Source: an uncultured Oscillospiraceae bacterium (GTDB lineage Bacteria > Bacillota > Clostridia > Oscillospirales > Oscillospiraceae). Taken from it: DNA of 39,935 nucleotides. Positions 1 to 9,849 of this stretch are shown here, in pieces (the first letter of the stretch is position 1; each line of letters opens with the position of its first letter). The translations under genes and the position numbers were made by a program. The stretch spans positions 1-39,935 of the forward strand of contig CANROC010000023.1 of the NCBI GenBank assembly GCA_947632175.1, given 5' to 3'. The notes under the pieces were generated by a model that was not told where the DNA came from, did no database searches, and worked only from the letters and a program-made list of their open reading frames with translations.

Positions 1-2
1 TC

Positions 3-830
3 CCCAGGGATTTTCCCACCGTCCCGCTCCACTGGCACAGGAGCATGGAGATCGTCTACATCAAAAAGGGCCTGGGCGCGGTGCAGTACGGGCTTGAAAG
101 CCGCAGGGCCGCCGCGGGGGATATCCTCATCGTGCCGCCGGGGACCCTCCACGCGCTCTTTGAGATCCCGGGCTCCAGTATGGAATACGAGAACATCATC
201 TTTGACGTGGACCTTCTGGGCGGCGGGCCAACGGACGTGTGCGATCAGGAGTACCTGGTCCCGCTGACAGCGGGGCGGCTCCTGGGCCCGGTCTACCTGA
301 GGTCGGAGGATGAGGCGTACACGGACATACGCGCCTGCCTTCAGGACGCGGAGTCGCTGTGCCGTTTTCGCCGCCGCGGGTACGAGCTGGGGGTGAAGGC
401 GGCGATGATGAGGCTCTTGTACCTGCTTATGCTCCATTACCCCCAGCCGCCGGAGGTGGAGACGCCGGACACGGAGCGTTTGAAAAAGGTGGTCGCCCTC
501 ATCGAGGAGAGATACGCCGAGCCGCTGACGGTGGCCTCCGTGGCGCAGGAATGCGGTTACAGCTCCAGCCATTTCATGCGCTGGTTCAAGCAGATGACAG
601 GTTCGAGCTTCGCCGCGTACCTCATCGGCCGCCGCCTGACCTTCGCGGCGGAGGCGCTGTGCGAGTCGGACGGCAAGATCCTCTCCATCGCCCAAAGCGT
701 GGGTTTTAACAACCTGTCCAACTTCAACAGGCAGTTCAAGGCCATGTACCGTATGACGCCCAGGGAGTACCGCGCGGCCTCCAAGCGGCGCGGCGGCGGG
801 AACGGGGAGGCAGGCGCCTCGCCGCCGTAG
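3..830 (+). CDS. AraC-family transcriptional regulator, 5' end missing
   Basis: The reading frame is open to the left edge of the window. Upstream of the first in-frame ATG (position 45) it reads DFPTVPLHWHRSMEIVY, a typical AraC cupin strand (HWH...E), so the true start lies outside the window. The N-terminal part is a cupin-type ligand-sensing domain. The C-terminal ~100 residues hold two helix-turn-helix units (VASVAQECGYSSSHFMRWFK and ILSIAQSVGFNNLSNFNRQF) ending in the family signature MTPREYR. Proteins of this class bind sugars or related metabolites and activate nearby genes. The target here is unknown. The gene is followed by an intrinsic terminator at 966-1016, so it is probably not co-transcribed with the surface-protein gene. 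Confidence 0.9.
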   Translation, partial: PRDFPTVPLHWHRSMEIVYIKKGLGAVQYGLESRRAAAGDILIVPPGTLHALFEIPGSSMEYENIIFDVDLLGGGPTDVCDQEYLVPLTAGRLLGPVYLRSEDEAYTDIRACLQDAESLCRFRRRGYELGVKAAMMRLLYLLMLHYPQPPEVETPDTERLKKVVALIEERYAEPLTVASVAQECGYSSSHFMRWFKQMTGSSFAAYLIGRRLTFAAEALCESDGKILSIAQSVGFNNLSNFNRQFKAMYRMTPREYRAASKRRGGGNGEAGASPP

Positions 831-965
831 TCCGCCAGGGGCCTTGCGACACGCCGCAGGACCCGGAATCTGTCCGGCGGCATGGTGAAGGGGGTGACGC
901 TGCGGAGGATGTTTTTCGCTTTTCACCGCTCCTCTCCACTAGGCATGTCTGTCAAAAAAGTTGAC

Positions 966-1016
966 CCGCCGGATTTGCGTCCCTCGTCCGAAGGCGCGCA
1001 AAATCCGGCGGTTTTT
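966..1016 (+). terminator. Intrinsic terminator after the AraC-type gene
   Basis: A stem of CCGCCGGATTTGCG (966-979) pairs with the complementary arm at 997-1011, with one bulged A, and is followed by TTTTT at 1012-1016. It separates the regulator gene from the promoter of the large surface protein. The 831-965 stretch before it holds nothing I recognise. Confidence 0.75.
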
Positions 1017-1028
1017 GCGGTTTTGGGA

Positions 1029-1058
1029 TTGCCAGGAGGGGCGGAAATGGTGTATAAT
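1029..1058 (+). promoter_or_regulatory. Sigma-A-type promoter of the surface-protein gene
   Basis: TTGCCA (1029-1034), an 18-bp spacer and a perfect TATAAT (1053-1058) lie about 57 bp before the start codon at 1115. A ribosome site GGGAGG is at 1101-1106, 8 nt before the ATG. Confidence 0.65.
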
Positions 1059-1114
1059 GAAAAAAACTATGTGCGCGCGGGCTTGAACGGCCGGCGCGGT
1101 GGGAGGATGCCGGG

Positions 1115-4100
1115 ATGAAAAAGTCGTGCAGGAGGCTGGTGAGCGCCCTTGTGGTGCTCCTTCTGGCGTTGCAGACGGCGCCGCTGCCGGCGGTGTCGGG
1201 CCGCGCCCAGGCGGCGAACGCCGGGATCATGCCCATCGCGGCCACGGAGACGGCGGTGTCGAGCACGGAGCTCAGCGAGTTCAACCAATACTGGACGCTG
1301 GGCGGAAGCGTGGTCATCCATGAGACGGTGGCGAGCAGCGGAGGGCTGGGCTCCGAGGTGTCGGCGCTGCCGCTGTACATAAACGGCAGCAGCTCCTACC
1401 GTACGCCCGTGGAAAACCCCATCAAAGGCAATTACGGCATACAGAACAAGACGACGGGCCTGTACTGGCTGGCGTATCAGTACAGCCGGCAGGACAGCAA
1501 TCCCCATTTGTGCTCCAGCAAAGTCTCGGACAACCACCTGTCCATGGACTATTATCAGGGCTTCAAAAACGGCGACCACGTCACCATGTCCTACGCCGCG
1601 CAAGGGGTGAACCTCTACAAGGACGAGTATGGCCGTATATTTTTCAAGGTCTACTGTTACATGGCCGACGGCGGCTTCCCGATACAGCTGTACCGGGCAT
1701 ACTTTACCAAGACCGACATTCAAGTACTTTATACGAGCAGTATGAGCTCCTATCCCGACAATGATAGTTATATCCACGCCAAGAACCCCTCGGTGAACGC
1801 TGCGGCGGAGGCGCTCGTAACTGCCTACGCAGGAAAGACGCATACCGTGGAATACAACGGCCAGACGCAGAACCACCCGGTTTACGCGGCGCTGGCGATG
1901 TCTAATGGGACCGTCAAACTGAACCTGGGCAGCTGCGGCGGCAAGGACGTGGGCGAATATCCTTTTTATGTCAGCCCGAATACCGGCTTCACCTGGAGCG
2001 ACGGCACGACCACGCCGAAATTCATGAAGCTGGTCATCACCAAGGCCGACCCCACGGGCACGCTTCCGGACCTCACCGTCAACCCTTACAGCGAGACGCC
2101 CTACGCCCTCACCGGCGGGGCGCTGACGCCCACGTCCGGCGTCACCTACACCTCCTCCGACCCGGACGTGGGGACCTTTGAAAACTGCAGCTTTGTCTCC
2201 AAAGGCAAGCTGGGCAAGACCACCGTCACCGCCGCCTTCCCGGGGGACAAGAATCTGAACGCCGGGACCTGGACCGGTACCGTTGTCGTGGCCCTCTCCG
2301 GCGGACTCTATGTGGAGAACGCCGCCGGCGAGAAGACCGTTTACACCTCCCTCCAGGAGGCGTATGACGCCCTGCCGGCGGAGGGCGGGACCATCCACGT
2401 CCTGGGGAACGTCACCGTGGACGCGGGCCTTGTTACCACCTCCGGCAAAAACGTGACGGTGGTGGGAGAAGCCGGCGGAGACAACGGCGAGGTCGCGCCC
2501 ACCCTGAACCGGGCCGGGGACTTCACCACCTTCACCGTCGAGAACGCCACGCTGACGCTTGAAAATCTCACCGTCACCGCCGCCTCCGGCGAGGCTGTAA
2601 ACGGCGGCGCGGTGTACGTGGGGACCGGCGGTTCCCTGGAGCTCGGAAACGGCGTACAGCTCACCGGCAACAACGCCAGCAACAAGGGCGGCGCGGTGTA
2701 CGTGTCCGCCGGCGCCGGCACGGTCACCGTCAACGGCGTCACCGTGCAGAATAACGAGGCCTCTTTCGGCAACGGCATCTACCTGGAGGACGGCGCGACG
2801 GTGACGGTCGCCGGCAGCGTCAGGAACCTGGGCGACGGCATCGCCATCGGGTATGACGAGAGCAAGACCGGAACAACCAATCGCGGCGCCGTGGACGTGA
2901 CGACGGCCAGCGCGCTGGACGCCAAGCTGACGGTGGAGTTTGAAAACCCGGCGGCGCAGCTGGGCGGAAACAACATACTGTACGTGAAGAGCGAGACGCT
3001 TACGGCGGCACAGCTCAAGAGCAATTTGCTGGTCCGCAATCCCGGCTATACCTTCGGCCAGGAAACGGACGGCCTTTCCCTGACGCGCGCGGATACCATC
3101 GCGGCGGCGCTTCAGCTTTCGGACGGCACGTGGAAGGACTACGCCGACCCCCAGGAGGCAATTGACGCCGCATCAAGCGAGGATACGGTATATTTTGCCA
3201 TCTATGAAAATCTGGGGAATACGTCACTGAACACCGAGGAGGTTTTACTTTCCAAGACTCTGAACATTCCGGAGGGGAAAAAGATAACCTTCTCCAGCGT
3301 TCAAAAAACCGTTCCCGCCAGCGGTGACCTCACACCGCAGTACGATACCGTCGGCCCCGTCACCCTCAAGCGCGCCGATGGGAACACGGAGGCGCTGGTG
3401 AAGGTGTCCGAGGGGGCGGCGCTCACCCTGGGGAACATCACCCTGGACGGCGGGGCCGTGTGGGACGGCGGCATGACCGTAAAAGACGACGGTTTCGGCG
3501 GCGCGGGGTCGGTCACCACGGGCAACACCGGCATCACCGCCCACGCCCCGGTGATCGTCAACGCCGGGACGCTGAACATCACGGACGGCGCGACCGTTGA
3601 GAATAACGACAATAACTACGCCTCCCCCGGCGCGGGCTTCGGCTCCCAGAACTACGGCGGCGGCGTGCGCAACGAGGCCGGCGGCGTCCTCACCATGACC
3701 GGCGGGACCATTCGAAACTGCTACTCCCGCGAGGGCGGCGGCATCATGAACGTCCGCAAGCCCGACGAGAGCGGCGCCTACGCCGGCGCGCAAGCCCCCT
3801 CCGTCACCGTCTCCGGCGGTGAAATCACCGGCTGCGTGTCCCAGCAAAAGGGTGCGGCCATCCAGACCATCTACGGCGGCGCGCAGACCGCCGTCACTAC
3901 GGGCGCGAACATCACCGGCTGCGCCTCCCTCCATGACCTGGGCGTCCTCTCCGTGGAGGAGGGCGGGACGCTGACCGTCTCCGGCGGCACGGTCACCGCC
4001 GATACCGGCAAAAACGCCCTCTACCTCTATAATAAGTACAGCGCCGAGGACTACGCAAGCGCCGTCACCAAGCCCTTCATCGAGGGCGTTGCCGTTGGCG

Positions 4101-7100
4101 CGCTGAAAGTCACCGGCACGCCTGAAATCACCGGCAGCGTCCACATCGACGACTCCTGCGTTGTGTACGAAAAAGGGACGAGCTTCCAGGCCTGCGCGGA
4201 CCTGACGGGGTATACCGGCACGCAGAAGCTGACGCTGGATTTCACCGGCGGGGAGAAGTCCTTCGGCCCGGTGGCCAAGTGGGGGACCGTCGCGCCCGAC
4301 TACACCGCGCCCGGGCCGAGCGGCGGGACCAATGTCTTTTACCGTGAGACGGCGGAGGGCGCCACGACCACCCTCTCCCGCAGCGGCTACGCGCTGGAGT
4401 TTACGCAGACCAAGGCCAACGAACTGGACATTACAGGCGCCTGCGACCCCTCCGTCACCGCCTTCACCGTGGAGGCCGGCGGGAAAACGGCGACGCTTAC
4501 ACTGACAGACGGCGTTGTCAGCGGGACGATCGAGTTTGACAGCACGGGGACGCAAACGTCCTTTGCGAGCACGCTCAAGCCCACGCTCAACGGCGCTGAG
4601 CAGGACTTTGCCGGTCCCACGCTCAACGTCCTCCTCTATGACAGCACGACCAAGACCGTCACCGCCCCGGCGGACGCTGAATACCTCACCGAGGCCGGGA
4701 CTTACGCGCCTTTCTCCGGCAATAATCTTCCCGACGACGCCGCCCTGGACGCGGGCGACGCCGCCTTCAAGGTGGGCGAAAACGTCATCACCGTCCACAT
4801 GGGCGAGCCGGAGGATGCCCCGGCGTTTGACGGGGAGGCCGTCACCCTGGCGGACGTGACGGACACGAGCCTCACGCTCGACGTCCTCGCCGCGTACCAA
4901 ACTCTTGCGTTCCGCCTGTCCTATGTGGACAGCGCCGGGACCACGGCGTATACCCTCTGGCAGACGCCAACGGGCGGCAAGCTCGCCTTTGCCGGCCTGA
5001 CCGCCGCCACCGAGTACACGGTCCTGGCCCGCACGCCGGCGAAGACGGACACCATGCCCAGCGTGGCGGTGCCCTGCCCCAACGGGCTGTTCGTGACGCT
5101 GACGGCGGCGCAGAACACGGCGAAAGCGGCCTTTGAGGCGGCTTACAATACGTGGAAAGACGGCACCGCCGCCAACCCCGCCGCCGCCCTCGCGCAGTAC
5201 GACGCGTTGACGGAAACCCTGTCCGACACCACGCCCAAGGAGCAGATGGCCCTGGACGAGGTGACGACGCTGGAGAGCGAGAGGCTGGCGGAGCTCCAGG
5301 CGGCGCGGGACAAGCAGGCCGCCGATCAGTGGCTTGCTGACCACCTTTCCACCATGGAGGCTTCCGTTGCCAATACCGTCCCGGCGGGCACGAAGGACGC
5401 TGCCGGACGGGCACTGGATGCCTACAATGCCCTCCTTGACGGTGCGAAGGCGCTGGTGGACGAGGCCCTGGCCAACCACCAGTCCGGCGGGGCAAGCGCG
5501 CCCCTGCCGGACCCCCTCGCCGCCTACCGGAGCCTGACGGCGGCGGAGATCCGGGCGGCGGCGGAACCGGGCCTGGAGGACTTCTGCGAGACCTACGCCA
5601 ACGCCGTCCAGGGCGCGGCGGACAAGGCCGCCGTGGACGCTGCCAAGGATCATTTCAATGACGCCATCGGGCCGGCGAAGGCCGCGCAGACGGCCTACAA
5701 CAGCTTTATGGCCGCCGATGACCTCACCCCCCGCGCCCAGACCCTGGCCCAGCAGGCACTGGAACAGACCTACGACGCTATCGCCGCCGCGGAGAATGTC
5801 GCCGCGATGAACGATGCCGTCGCGGCCCTCGATGATGCGCTGGACCACGCCAAAAACGCCGGGGACGCTTTCCGGGACTACCTGGACAGCCGCGAGGCCC
5901 TCACCGGCCAGACCGTCCCCGTGGACGCCCAGACGGGCCTGCCCACCGGCGCCGACGACGCCGCCCGGGAGGCCCTGGACACGGCCTTCGCCCTGGCGGA
6001 AGCGGCGGATCCCGCCGCGATGAACGGGCTTTTGCAGGAGAAGGTGGACGCGCTTCTCGACGAGGCCGGACAAAACGGCTCCTCCGCCGTCACAAAGCTT
6101 GTGGAGGACGCCAAGGCCGCCGTACAGGAGGCCGTCACCGCCGCTGACAACAACGGGACGCTGGCCGACCTCTCCACCCTGGCCCAGGAGACCAAGAGCA
6201 AGATCAACGCCCAGAAGGCCGCGGAGCAGGCCGCCGCCAACGCCGCCGCCCTAAACGCCTACAAGGCCGCCGCCGAGAAGCAGATCGAGGAGCTGGCGGC
6301 CCAGTATGACGGTACCGACATGTACGAAGGCGCCCGGGAGGAGCTGGCGGCGCTGGAGGCCTCCATGCTGGAGAAGGTCCAAGACGTGACCCTCTCCGGC
6401 GGCCTCGCCGCCGCGCGGCAGGCGCTGGACGACCTGGTGGCCGAGGCGGAGACCGCTTTCGCCCAAAAGGCCGCCCAGGGCCAGGCCCAGCAGGAGTATC
6501 TGGACGGCGCGGAAAACCTCACCGGCGCCGCCCCCGACCCCGCCGCCTCCCCCGCCAAGGAGGCCCTGGCGGCCATCGGGGAGGCCCAGGACACGGCGGC
6601 CATGAACGACGCCCTCCTGAATGCCCTGGCGGACGCGGCGGAGGGGCTGGTGGACCGGGAAAACGACTCCGACGCGGCCCGGGCTCTGGTGGACGCGGTT
6701 CTGGAGGCTATGAACGAGGCGGCAGCCTCCGCCGGGGAGGGGGAGATCGCTGTACTGGCCCCGCTCACCGAGACGCTGAGGGACGACCTCACGGCCCAGC
6801 GCCGGAGCGAGGTCGCCCAGGCCCAGGCCGAGTACCTGGCCGCCTACAACGCCCTGACGGGCGAGAGCGTCACGGACCTTTCCGACCCCGCCGTGAAGGC
6901 CGCGGCGGACGCCATCGGCGCGGCGCAAAACTGCGCCCAGGCCAATGAGGCCCTGGCGAAGGCCGTGGACGCGGCGCTGGAGGCCCTGAAACAGCCCGGC
7001 GACAGCGCCGAGACCACCAAGGCCATCGACGACCTCCGGCAGAGCGTGGCCGCCAAGGCCGCCGGCAGCGGCGGACAGATCGCCTCCCTTGCCGGTCTCC

Positions 7101-7915
7101 TGGGGGACATCCGGTCCCAACTGGAGGACCTGCGTACCCCCGCGCCCACCGACCCCACCCCCACGGACCCGGAACCCACCGACCCCGCACCTACCGCTCC
7201 CACACCCACGGATCCGGAACCGACCGGTCCGGACCTCTCTGAACCACCCCCCTCGGACCCCCCTGACACGGGTCCCGGACCCACCGACCCCACCCCTACG
7301 GACCCCCTCCCAACGGGTCCCGACACCCCTCCGGACCCCCCTTCCACGGGCCCTCAAAACGGCCCCGGCGGGGACGATGCCGGCAGGGCGGCCTTCGATG
7401 AACTGAAGGCCCGGCTCCTCGCCGAGGCGGAAAAGCTCCTGCGGGAGCACGACGGCGAGCACGTCCGCGACATCCTGGACCGGGGCGCGGACCTGTTGGG
7501 CGCCATGGAGTTTGAGGATTCCGCCTCCGGTAAGAGCCTCGACGCCCTCCGGGCGGCCTTCGAGAACGTGGAGCGGGAGACCCGCCAGGCCCAGCGCCTC
7601 CAGCGCTTTGAAAACAGCGTGAAGGCCGCGATCGCGAAAGCGAAAGCGACCGGCCGGTACGACGGCGAGGCCCTGGACGGGCTCTGCGGCAAATATACGG
7701 CCCTGGCGGCCGGGGTTTCCGCCGAGGGGGACGACCCCCAGGGCGACATGGACGCCCTTTACGGGCAATTTACGGCGGAGCTGGAGGACCTGCGCGGGCC
7801 GTCGCCGTGCCTTTGGTGGATCCTTATCGGCCTTGCGGCCCTCTTCGCGGCCTGCGTCGCCGTCCAGCTTCTCTACAGGCGGAAAAGCGGCCGGCATGAA
7901 AAAACCGGGAGGTGA
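1115..7915 (+). CDS. Giant secreted, membrane-anchored surface protein (beta-helix, FN3-like and long helical repeats)
   Basis: 2266 residues, with start ATG chosen by GGAGG spacing. Layout by eye: signal peptide (1-34, KKSCRR then a hydrophobic core); an N-terminal domain of unknown type (about 45-300); two Gly/Asn/Thr-rich stretches (about 390-640 and 690-1000) with the short-strand periodicity of a parallel beta-helix (GGAVYV, LTVSGG and similar); an FN3-like domain (about 1235-1325); a long Ala-rich helical region (1330-2000) made of repeated ~70-residue units of FIVAR/coiled-coil character; a Pro-rich spacer of T-D-P-x-P repeats (about 2006-2083); a last helical domain; a membrane helix (WWILIGLAALFAACVAVQLL) and a basic tail. 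There is no LPxTG motif, so anchoring is by the membrane helix. It is likely an adhesin or cell-surface stalk; ligand unknown. It is followed directly by a small membrane protein gene. Confidence 0.85.
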   Translation: MKKSCRRLVSALVVLLLALQTAPLPAVSGRAQAANAGIMPIAATETAVSSTELSEFNQYWTLGGSVVIHETVASSGGLGSEVSALPLYINGSSSYRTPVENPIKGNYGIQNKTTGLYWLAYQYSRQDSNPHLCSSKVSDNHLSMDYYQGFKNGDHVTMSYAAQGVNLYKDEYGRIFFKVYCYMADGGFPIQLYRAYFTKTDIQVLYTSSMSSYPDNDSYIHAKNPSVNAAAEALVTAYAGKTHTVEYNGQTQNHPVYAALAMSNGTVKLNLGSCGGKDVGEYPFYVSPNTGFTWSDGTTTPKFMKLVITKADPTGTLPDLTVNPYSETPYALTGGALTPTSGVTYTSSDPDVGTFENCSFVSKGKLGKTTVTAAFPGDKNLNAGTWTGTVVVALSGGLYVENAAGEKTVYTSLQEAYDALPAEGGTIHVLGNVTVDAGLVTTSGKNVTVVGEAGGDNGEVAPTLNRAGDFTTFTVENATLTLENLTVTAASGEAVNGGAVYVGTGGSLELGNGVQLTGNNASNKGGAVYVSAGAGTVTVNGVTVQNNEASFGNGIYLEDGATVTVAGSVRNLGDGIAIGYDESKTGTTNRGAVDVTTASALDAKLTVEFENPAAQLGGNNILYVKSETLTAAQLKSNLLVRNPGYTFGQETDGLSLTRADTIAAALQLSDGTWKDYADPQEAIDAASSEDTVYFAIYENLGNTSLNTEEVLLSKTLNIPEGKKITFSSVQKTVPASGDLTPQYDTVGPVTLKRADGNTEALVKVSEGAALTLGNITLDGGAVWDGGMTVKDDGFGGAGSVTTGNTGITAHAPVIVNAGTLNITDGATVENNDNNYASPGAGFGSQNYGGGVRNEAGGVLTMTGGTIRNCYSREGGGIMNVRKPDESGAYAGAQAPSVTVSGGEITGCVSQQKGAAIQTIYGGAQTAVTTGANITGCASLHDLGVLSVEEGGTLTVSGGTVTADTGKNALYLYNKYSAEDYASAVTKPFIEGVAVGALKVTGTPEITGSVHIDDSCVVYEKGTSFQACADLTGYTGTQKLTLDFTGGEKSFGPVAKWGTVAPDYTAPGPSGGTNVFYRETAEGATTTLSRSGYALEFTQTKANELDITGACDPSVTAFTVEAGGKTATLTLTDGVVSGTIEFDSTGTQTSFASTLKPTLNGAEQDFAGPTLNVLLYDSTTKTVTAPADAEYLTEAGTYAPFSGNNLPDDAALDAGDAAFKVGENVITVHMGEPEDAPAFDGEAVTLADVTDTSLTLDVLAAYQTLAFRLSYVDSAGTTAYTLWQTPTGGKLAFAGLTAATEYTVLARTPAKTDTMPSVAVPCPNGLFVTLTAAQNTAKAAFEAAYNTWKDGTAANPAAALAQYDALTETLSDTTPKEQMALDEVTTLESERLAELQAARDKQAADQWLADHLSTMEASVANTVPAGTKDAAGRALDAYNALLDGAKALVDEALANHQSGGASAPLPDPLAAYRSLTAAEIRAAAEPGLEDFCETYANAVQGAADKAAVDAAKDHFNDAIGPAKAAQTAYNSFMAADDLTPRAQTLAQQALEQTYDAIAAAENVAAMNDAVAALDDALDHAKNAGDAFRDYLDSREALTGQTVPVDAQTGLPTGADDAAREALDTAFALAEAADPAAMNGLLQEKVDALLDEAGQNGSSAVTKLVEDAKAAVQEAVTAADNNGTLADLSTLAQETKSKINAQKAAEQAAANAAALNAYKAAAEKQIEELAAQYDGTDMYEGAREELAALEASMLEKVQDVTLSGGLAAARQALDDLVAEAETAFAQKAAQGQAQQEYLDGAENLTGAAPDPAASPAKEALAAIGEAQDTAAMNDALLNALADAAEGLVDRENDSDAARALVDAVLEAMNEAAASAGEGEIAVLAPLTETLRDDLTAQRRSEVAQAQAEYLAAYNALTGESVTDLSDPAVKAAADAIGAAQNCAQANEALAKAVDAALEALKQPGDSAETTKAIDDLRQSVAAKAAGSGGQIASLAGLLGDIRSQLEDLRTPAPTDPTPTDPEPTDPAPTAPTPTDPEPTGPDLSEPPPSDPPDTGPGPTDPTPTDPLPTGPDTPPDPPSTGPQNGPGGDDAGRAAFDELKARLLAEAEKLLREHDGEHVRDILDRGADLLGAMEFEDSASGKSLDALRAAFENVERETRQAQRLQRFENSVKAAIAKAKATGRYDGEALDGLCGKYTALAAGVSAEGDDPQGDMDALYGQFTAELEDLRGPSPCLWWILIGLAALFAACVAVQLLYRRKSGRHEKTGR

Positions 7916-7920
7916 ACGAC

Positions 7921-8736
7921 GTGGAGGAATTTAACCGCAACGTAAGCGAATACGCCCGGACGCCGGAGGAATCCGGCTCCCGCCCGGAAAATCCCGCGCC
8001 GCCGGAGGAGCAAAGCGTCCCGGAGTGGCAGGCGTCCGAGGAATTTCCCCGCGGAAAGCCCCGGAAAAAGAAAAAGCTTAGCCGCGCCCTCCCGTCTGCC
8101 GCGGCCGTGGTGGCGGTGGCGGCGGTGCTGGTCATGGCGGCGGCGGGGGGCCTTCTGCCCCCGCGGGCGCGGGCGTCCATCGTCTCCGCCTCCGGCACGG
8201 ACACCGCCATCACCGTGGATGTGGACGTGACGAAAGCGTCCGACGACCTTGCCTGCGTGGTCTACAACGACTTTACCCGCCGCTCCTTCCCCCTGGCGGA
8301 GGGGGCGAACACCCTCACCGCCGGCGACCTCACACCGGGGATGCGCTACACCGTGGCGGTGGTCATGCCCTCGGCCCTGGGGGACGTTACCCTGGACGAG
8401 CAGACCGTCACCACCAGCCGCTTACCGCCGGTGACGCGCTTCCTCGGCATCGAGCACGAGTGTACCTGCAACGTGGACGGATATTTCCACTTCACCATGT
8501 CCTTCCTGGATGAAAACGGCTGGTGGACCCATTTCCGCGCCACGCTGACGGACGAGGCCGGCAACGTCTCCGAGTGCGTCTTCACCGACGACCTCCTGGG
8601 CGACCAGCGCATCGACGTGGCCCTCCGGGCCGGCCTTTTGGGCCGGACGGCGACCTTCACCGTCACCTGCGAGACCTCCGATCCCGACGCGCCCCAAAAG
8701 GAACTGGTCCTCTATACCGCTGAGGTCAAAATATAA
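7921..8736 (+). CDS. Single-pass membrane protein with FN3-like extracellular domains
   Basis: 271 residues from GTG 7921. An earlier GTG at 7912 overlaps the upstream stop, but the ribosome site GGGAGG (7907-7912) lies 8 nt before 7921, so the later start is preferred. The cytoplasmic head (1-50) is acidic then Lys-rich (PRKKKKLSR). A membrane helix at about 55-75 (AAAVVAVAAVLVMAAAGGLL) is followed by an extracellular part of two beta-rich repeats; the segment LTPGMRYTVAVVMPS is typical of the FN3 F-strand region. The gene sits 5 nt after the giant surface-protein gene and is probably translated by reinitiation, so the two may act together at the envelope. Exact family not recognised. Confidence 0.8.
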   Translation: MEEFNRNVSEYARTPEESGSRPENPAPPEEQSVPEWQASEEFPRGKPRKKKKLSRALPSAAAVVAVAAVLVMAAAGGLLPPRARASIVSASGTDTAITVDVDVTKASDDLACVVYNDFTRRSFPLAEGANTLTAGDLTPGMRYTVAVVMPSALGDVTLDEQTVTTSRLPPVTRFLGIEHECTCNVDGYFHFTMSFLDENGWWTHFRATLTDEAGNVSECVFTDDLLGDQRIDVALRAGLLGRTATFTVTCETSDPDAPQKELVLYTAEVKI

Positions 8737-8754
8737 ATAAGGAGAGCAAAGGCT

Positions 8755-9765
8755 ATGAAAAAGAAACCTTCCATCGGCAAGATCCTCCTCGTCGCGCTGT
8801 TTGTGACCGTCACCGTGGCGGCGTTCGTGCTGACGCCGTACATCTACGGGGAGGAGTCCGTCTTCAACCGGTCCGTCAGTGAAAACTACGTGGTCCAGGC
8901 GGTCTGGCAGAAGATCCCCGCCCTCATCAAGAGCATCCAGATCATCACCGTGGCCTTTGTCCTGTCCGCCTTGATCCGCTGGCTCCTCACGCGCCTCTTC
9001 CGGGGCAGCAACCGGGGCGTCACCATCGCCAAGCTCGTCAACAGCTTTCTCCGGTGGATCATCCTCATCGCCGGGGCCCTCATGGTCCTGGGCGCCTGGG
9101 GCGTCAACACCTCCACGCTCATCGCCAGCGCCGGGATCCTGTCTCTTGTCATCGGCCTCGGCGCCCAGAGCCTGGTGGCCGACATCATCGCCGGCCTCTT
9201 CATCGTCCTGGAGGGCGAATACCAGGTGGGCGACATCGTGGTCATCGACGACTGGCGCGGCACCGTCCAGGAGATCGGCATCCGCACCACCAAGATCGTG
9301 GACGCCGGCGGCAACGTGAAGATCATCAACAACAGCGCCATCAGCACCATCGTCAACCAGACCCAGGAGCTCTCCGTGGCCAAGGCGTACATCGGCATCG
9401 AGTACGGCGAGTCCATCCCCCACGTGGAGCAGGTCATCAGCGAGAACCTGAAGGGCATCCGGGAGCGCATCCCCTCCATTGTGGACGGGCCCTTCTACAA
9501 GGGCGTCAACGAGCTGGCGGCCTCCAGCGTGGACCTTTTGTTCGTGGCCAAGTGCCGCGAGGAGGACGTCTACCAGGTCCAGCGGGACCTAAACCGCGAG
9601 CTCAAGCTCATGTTCGACCAGAACAACATCAACGTCCCGTTCCCCCAGATCGTCCTCAACCAGCCCGCCGCCTTCGAAAACCAGCCCGAGACCGCCAGCG
9701 ACACAAGGTCGTTTGTGGACGACCAGAGGCGTAGGTCGAAGGGGATCGAGGAGAAGTCGAACTGA
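8755..9765 (+). CDS. MscS-family mechanosensitive channel
   Basis: 336 residues; ribosome site AAGGAGA at 8739-8745. Three membrane helices: about 10-32, 60-82 and a long TM3 (about 100-150) that contains the Gly/Ala-packed pore helix (GILSLVIGLGAQSLVADIIAG). Next comes the conserved beta domain EYQVGDIVVIDDWRGTVQEI and the T-x-I-x-x-x-x-G-N-x-x-x-I-x-N-x motif of MscS. The C-terminal alpha/beta cytoplasmic cage domain ends around residue 300, with a hydrophilic tail. The usual role is release of osmolytes on hypo-osmotic shock. It lies 18 bp after the FN3-like gene and may be in the same transcript. Confidence 0.93.
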   Translation: MKKKPSIGKILLVALFVTVTVAAFVLTPYIYGEESVFNRSVSENYVVQAVWQKIPALIKSIQIITVAFVLSALIRWLLTRLFRGSNRGVTIAKLVNSFLRWIILIAGALMVLGAWGVNTSTLIASAGILSLVIGLGAQSLVADIIAGLFIVLEGEYQVGDIVVIDDWRGTVQEIGIRTTKIVDAGGNVKIINNSAISTIVNQTQELSVAKAYIGIEYGESIPHVEQVISENLKGIRERIPSIVDGPFYKGVNELAASSVDLLFVAKCREEDVYQVQRDLNRELKLMFDQNNINVPFPQIVLNQPAAFENQPETASDTRSFVDDQRRRSKGIEEKSN

Positions 9766-9849
9766 TCTTGCGAAAAATGGCTCAATGAGCGCTTTTGCAC
9801 CTACCCGCCAAAGCCCCTCCCTTGGGGAGGGGGCAGGGGGTGGGTGCGA

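Noticed and set aside
3245-7897. Long minus-strand frames (942 and 548 codons) inside the surface-protein gene
   Set aside because: Low-complexity Arg/Gly/Val products opposite a protein with signal peptide, domains and anchor; produced by GC-biased third positions.
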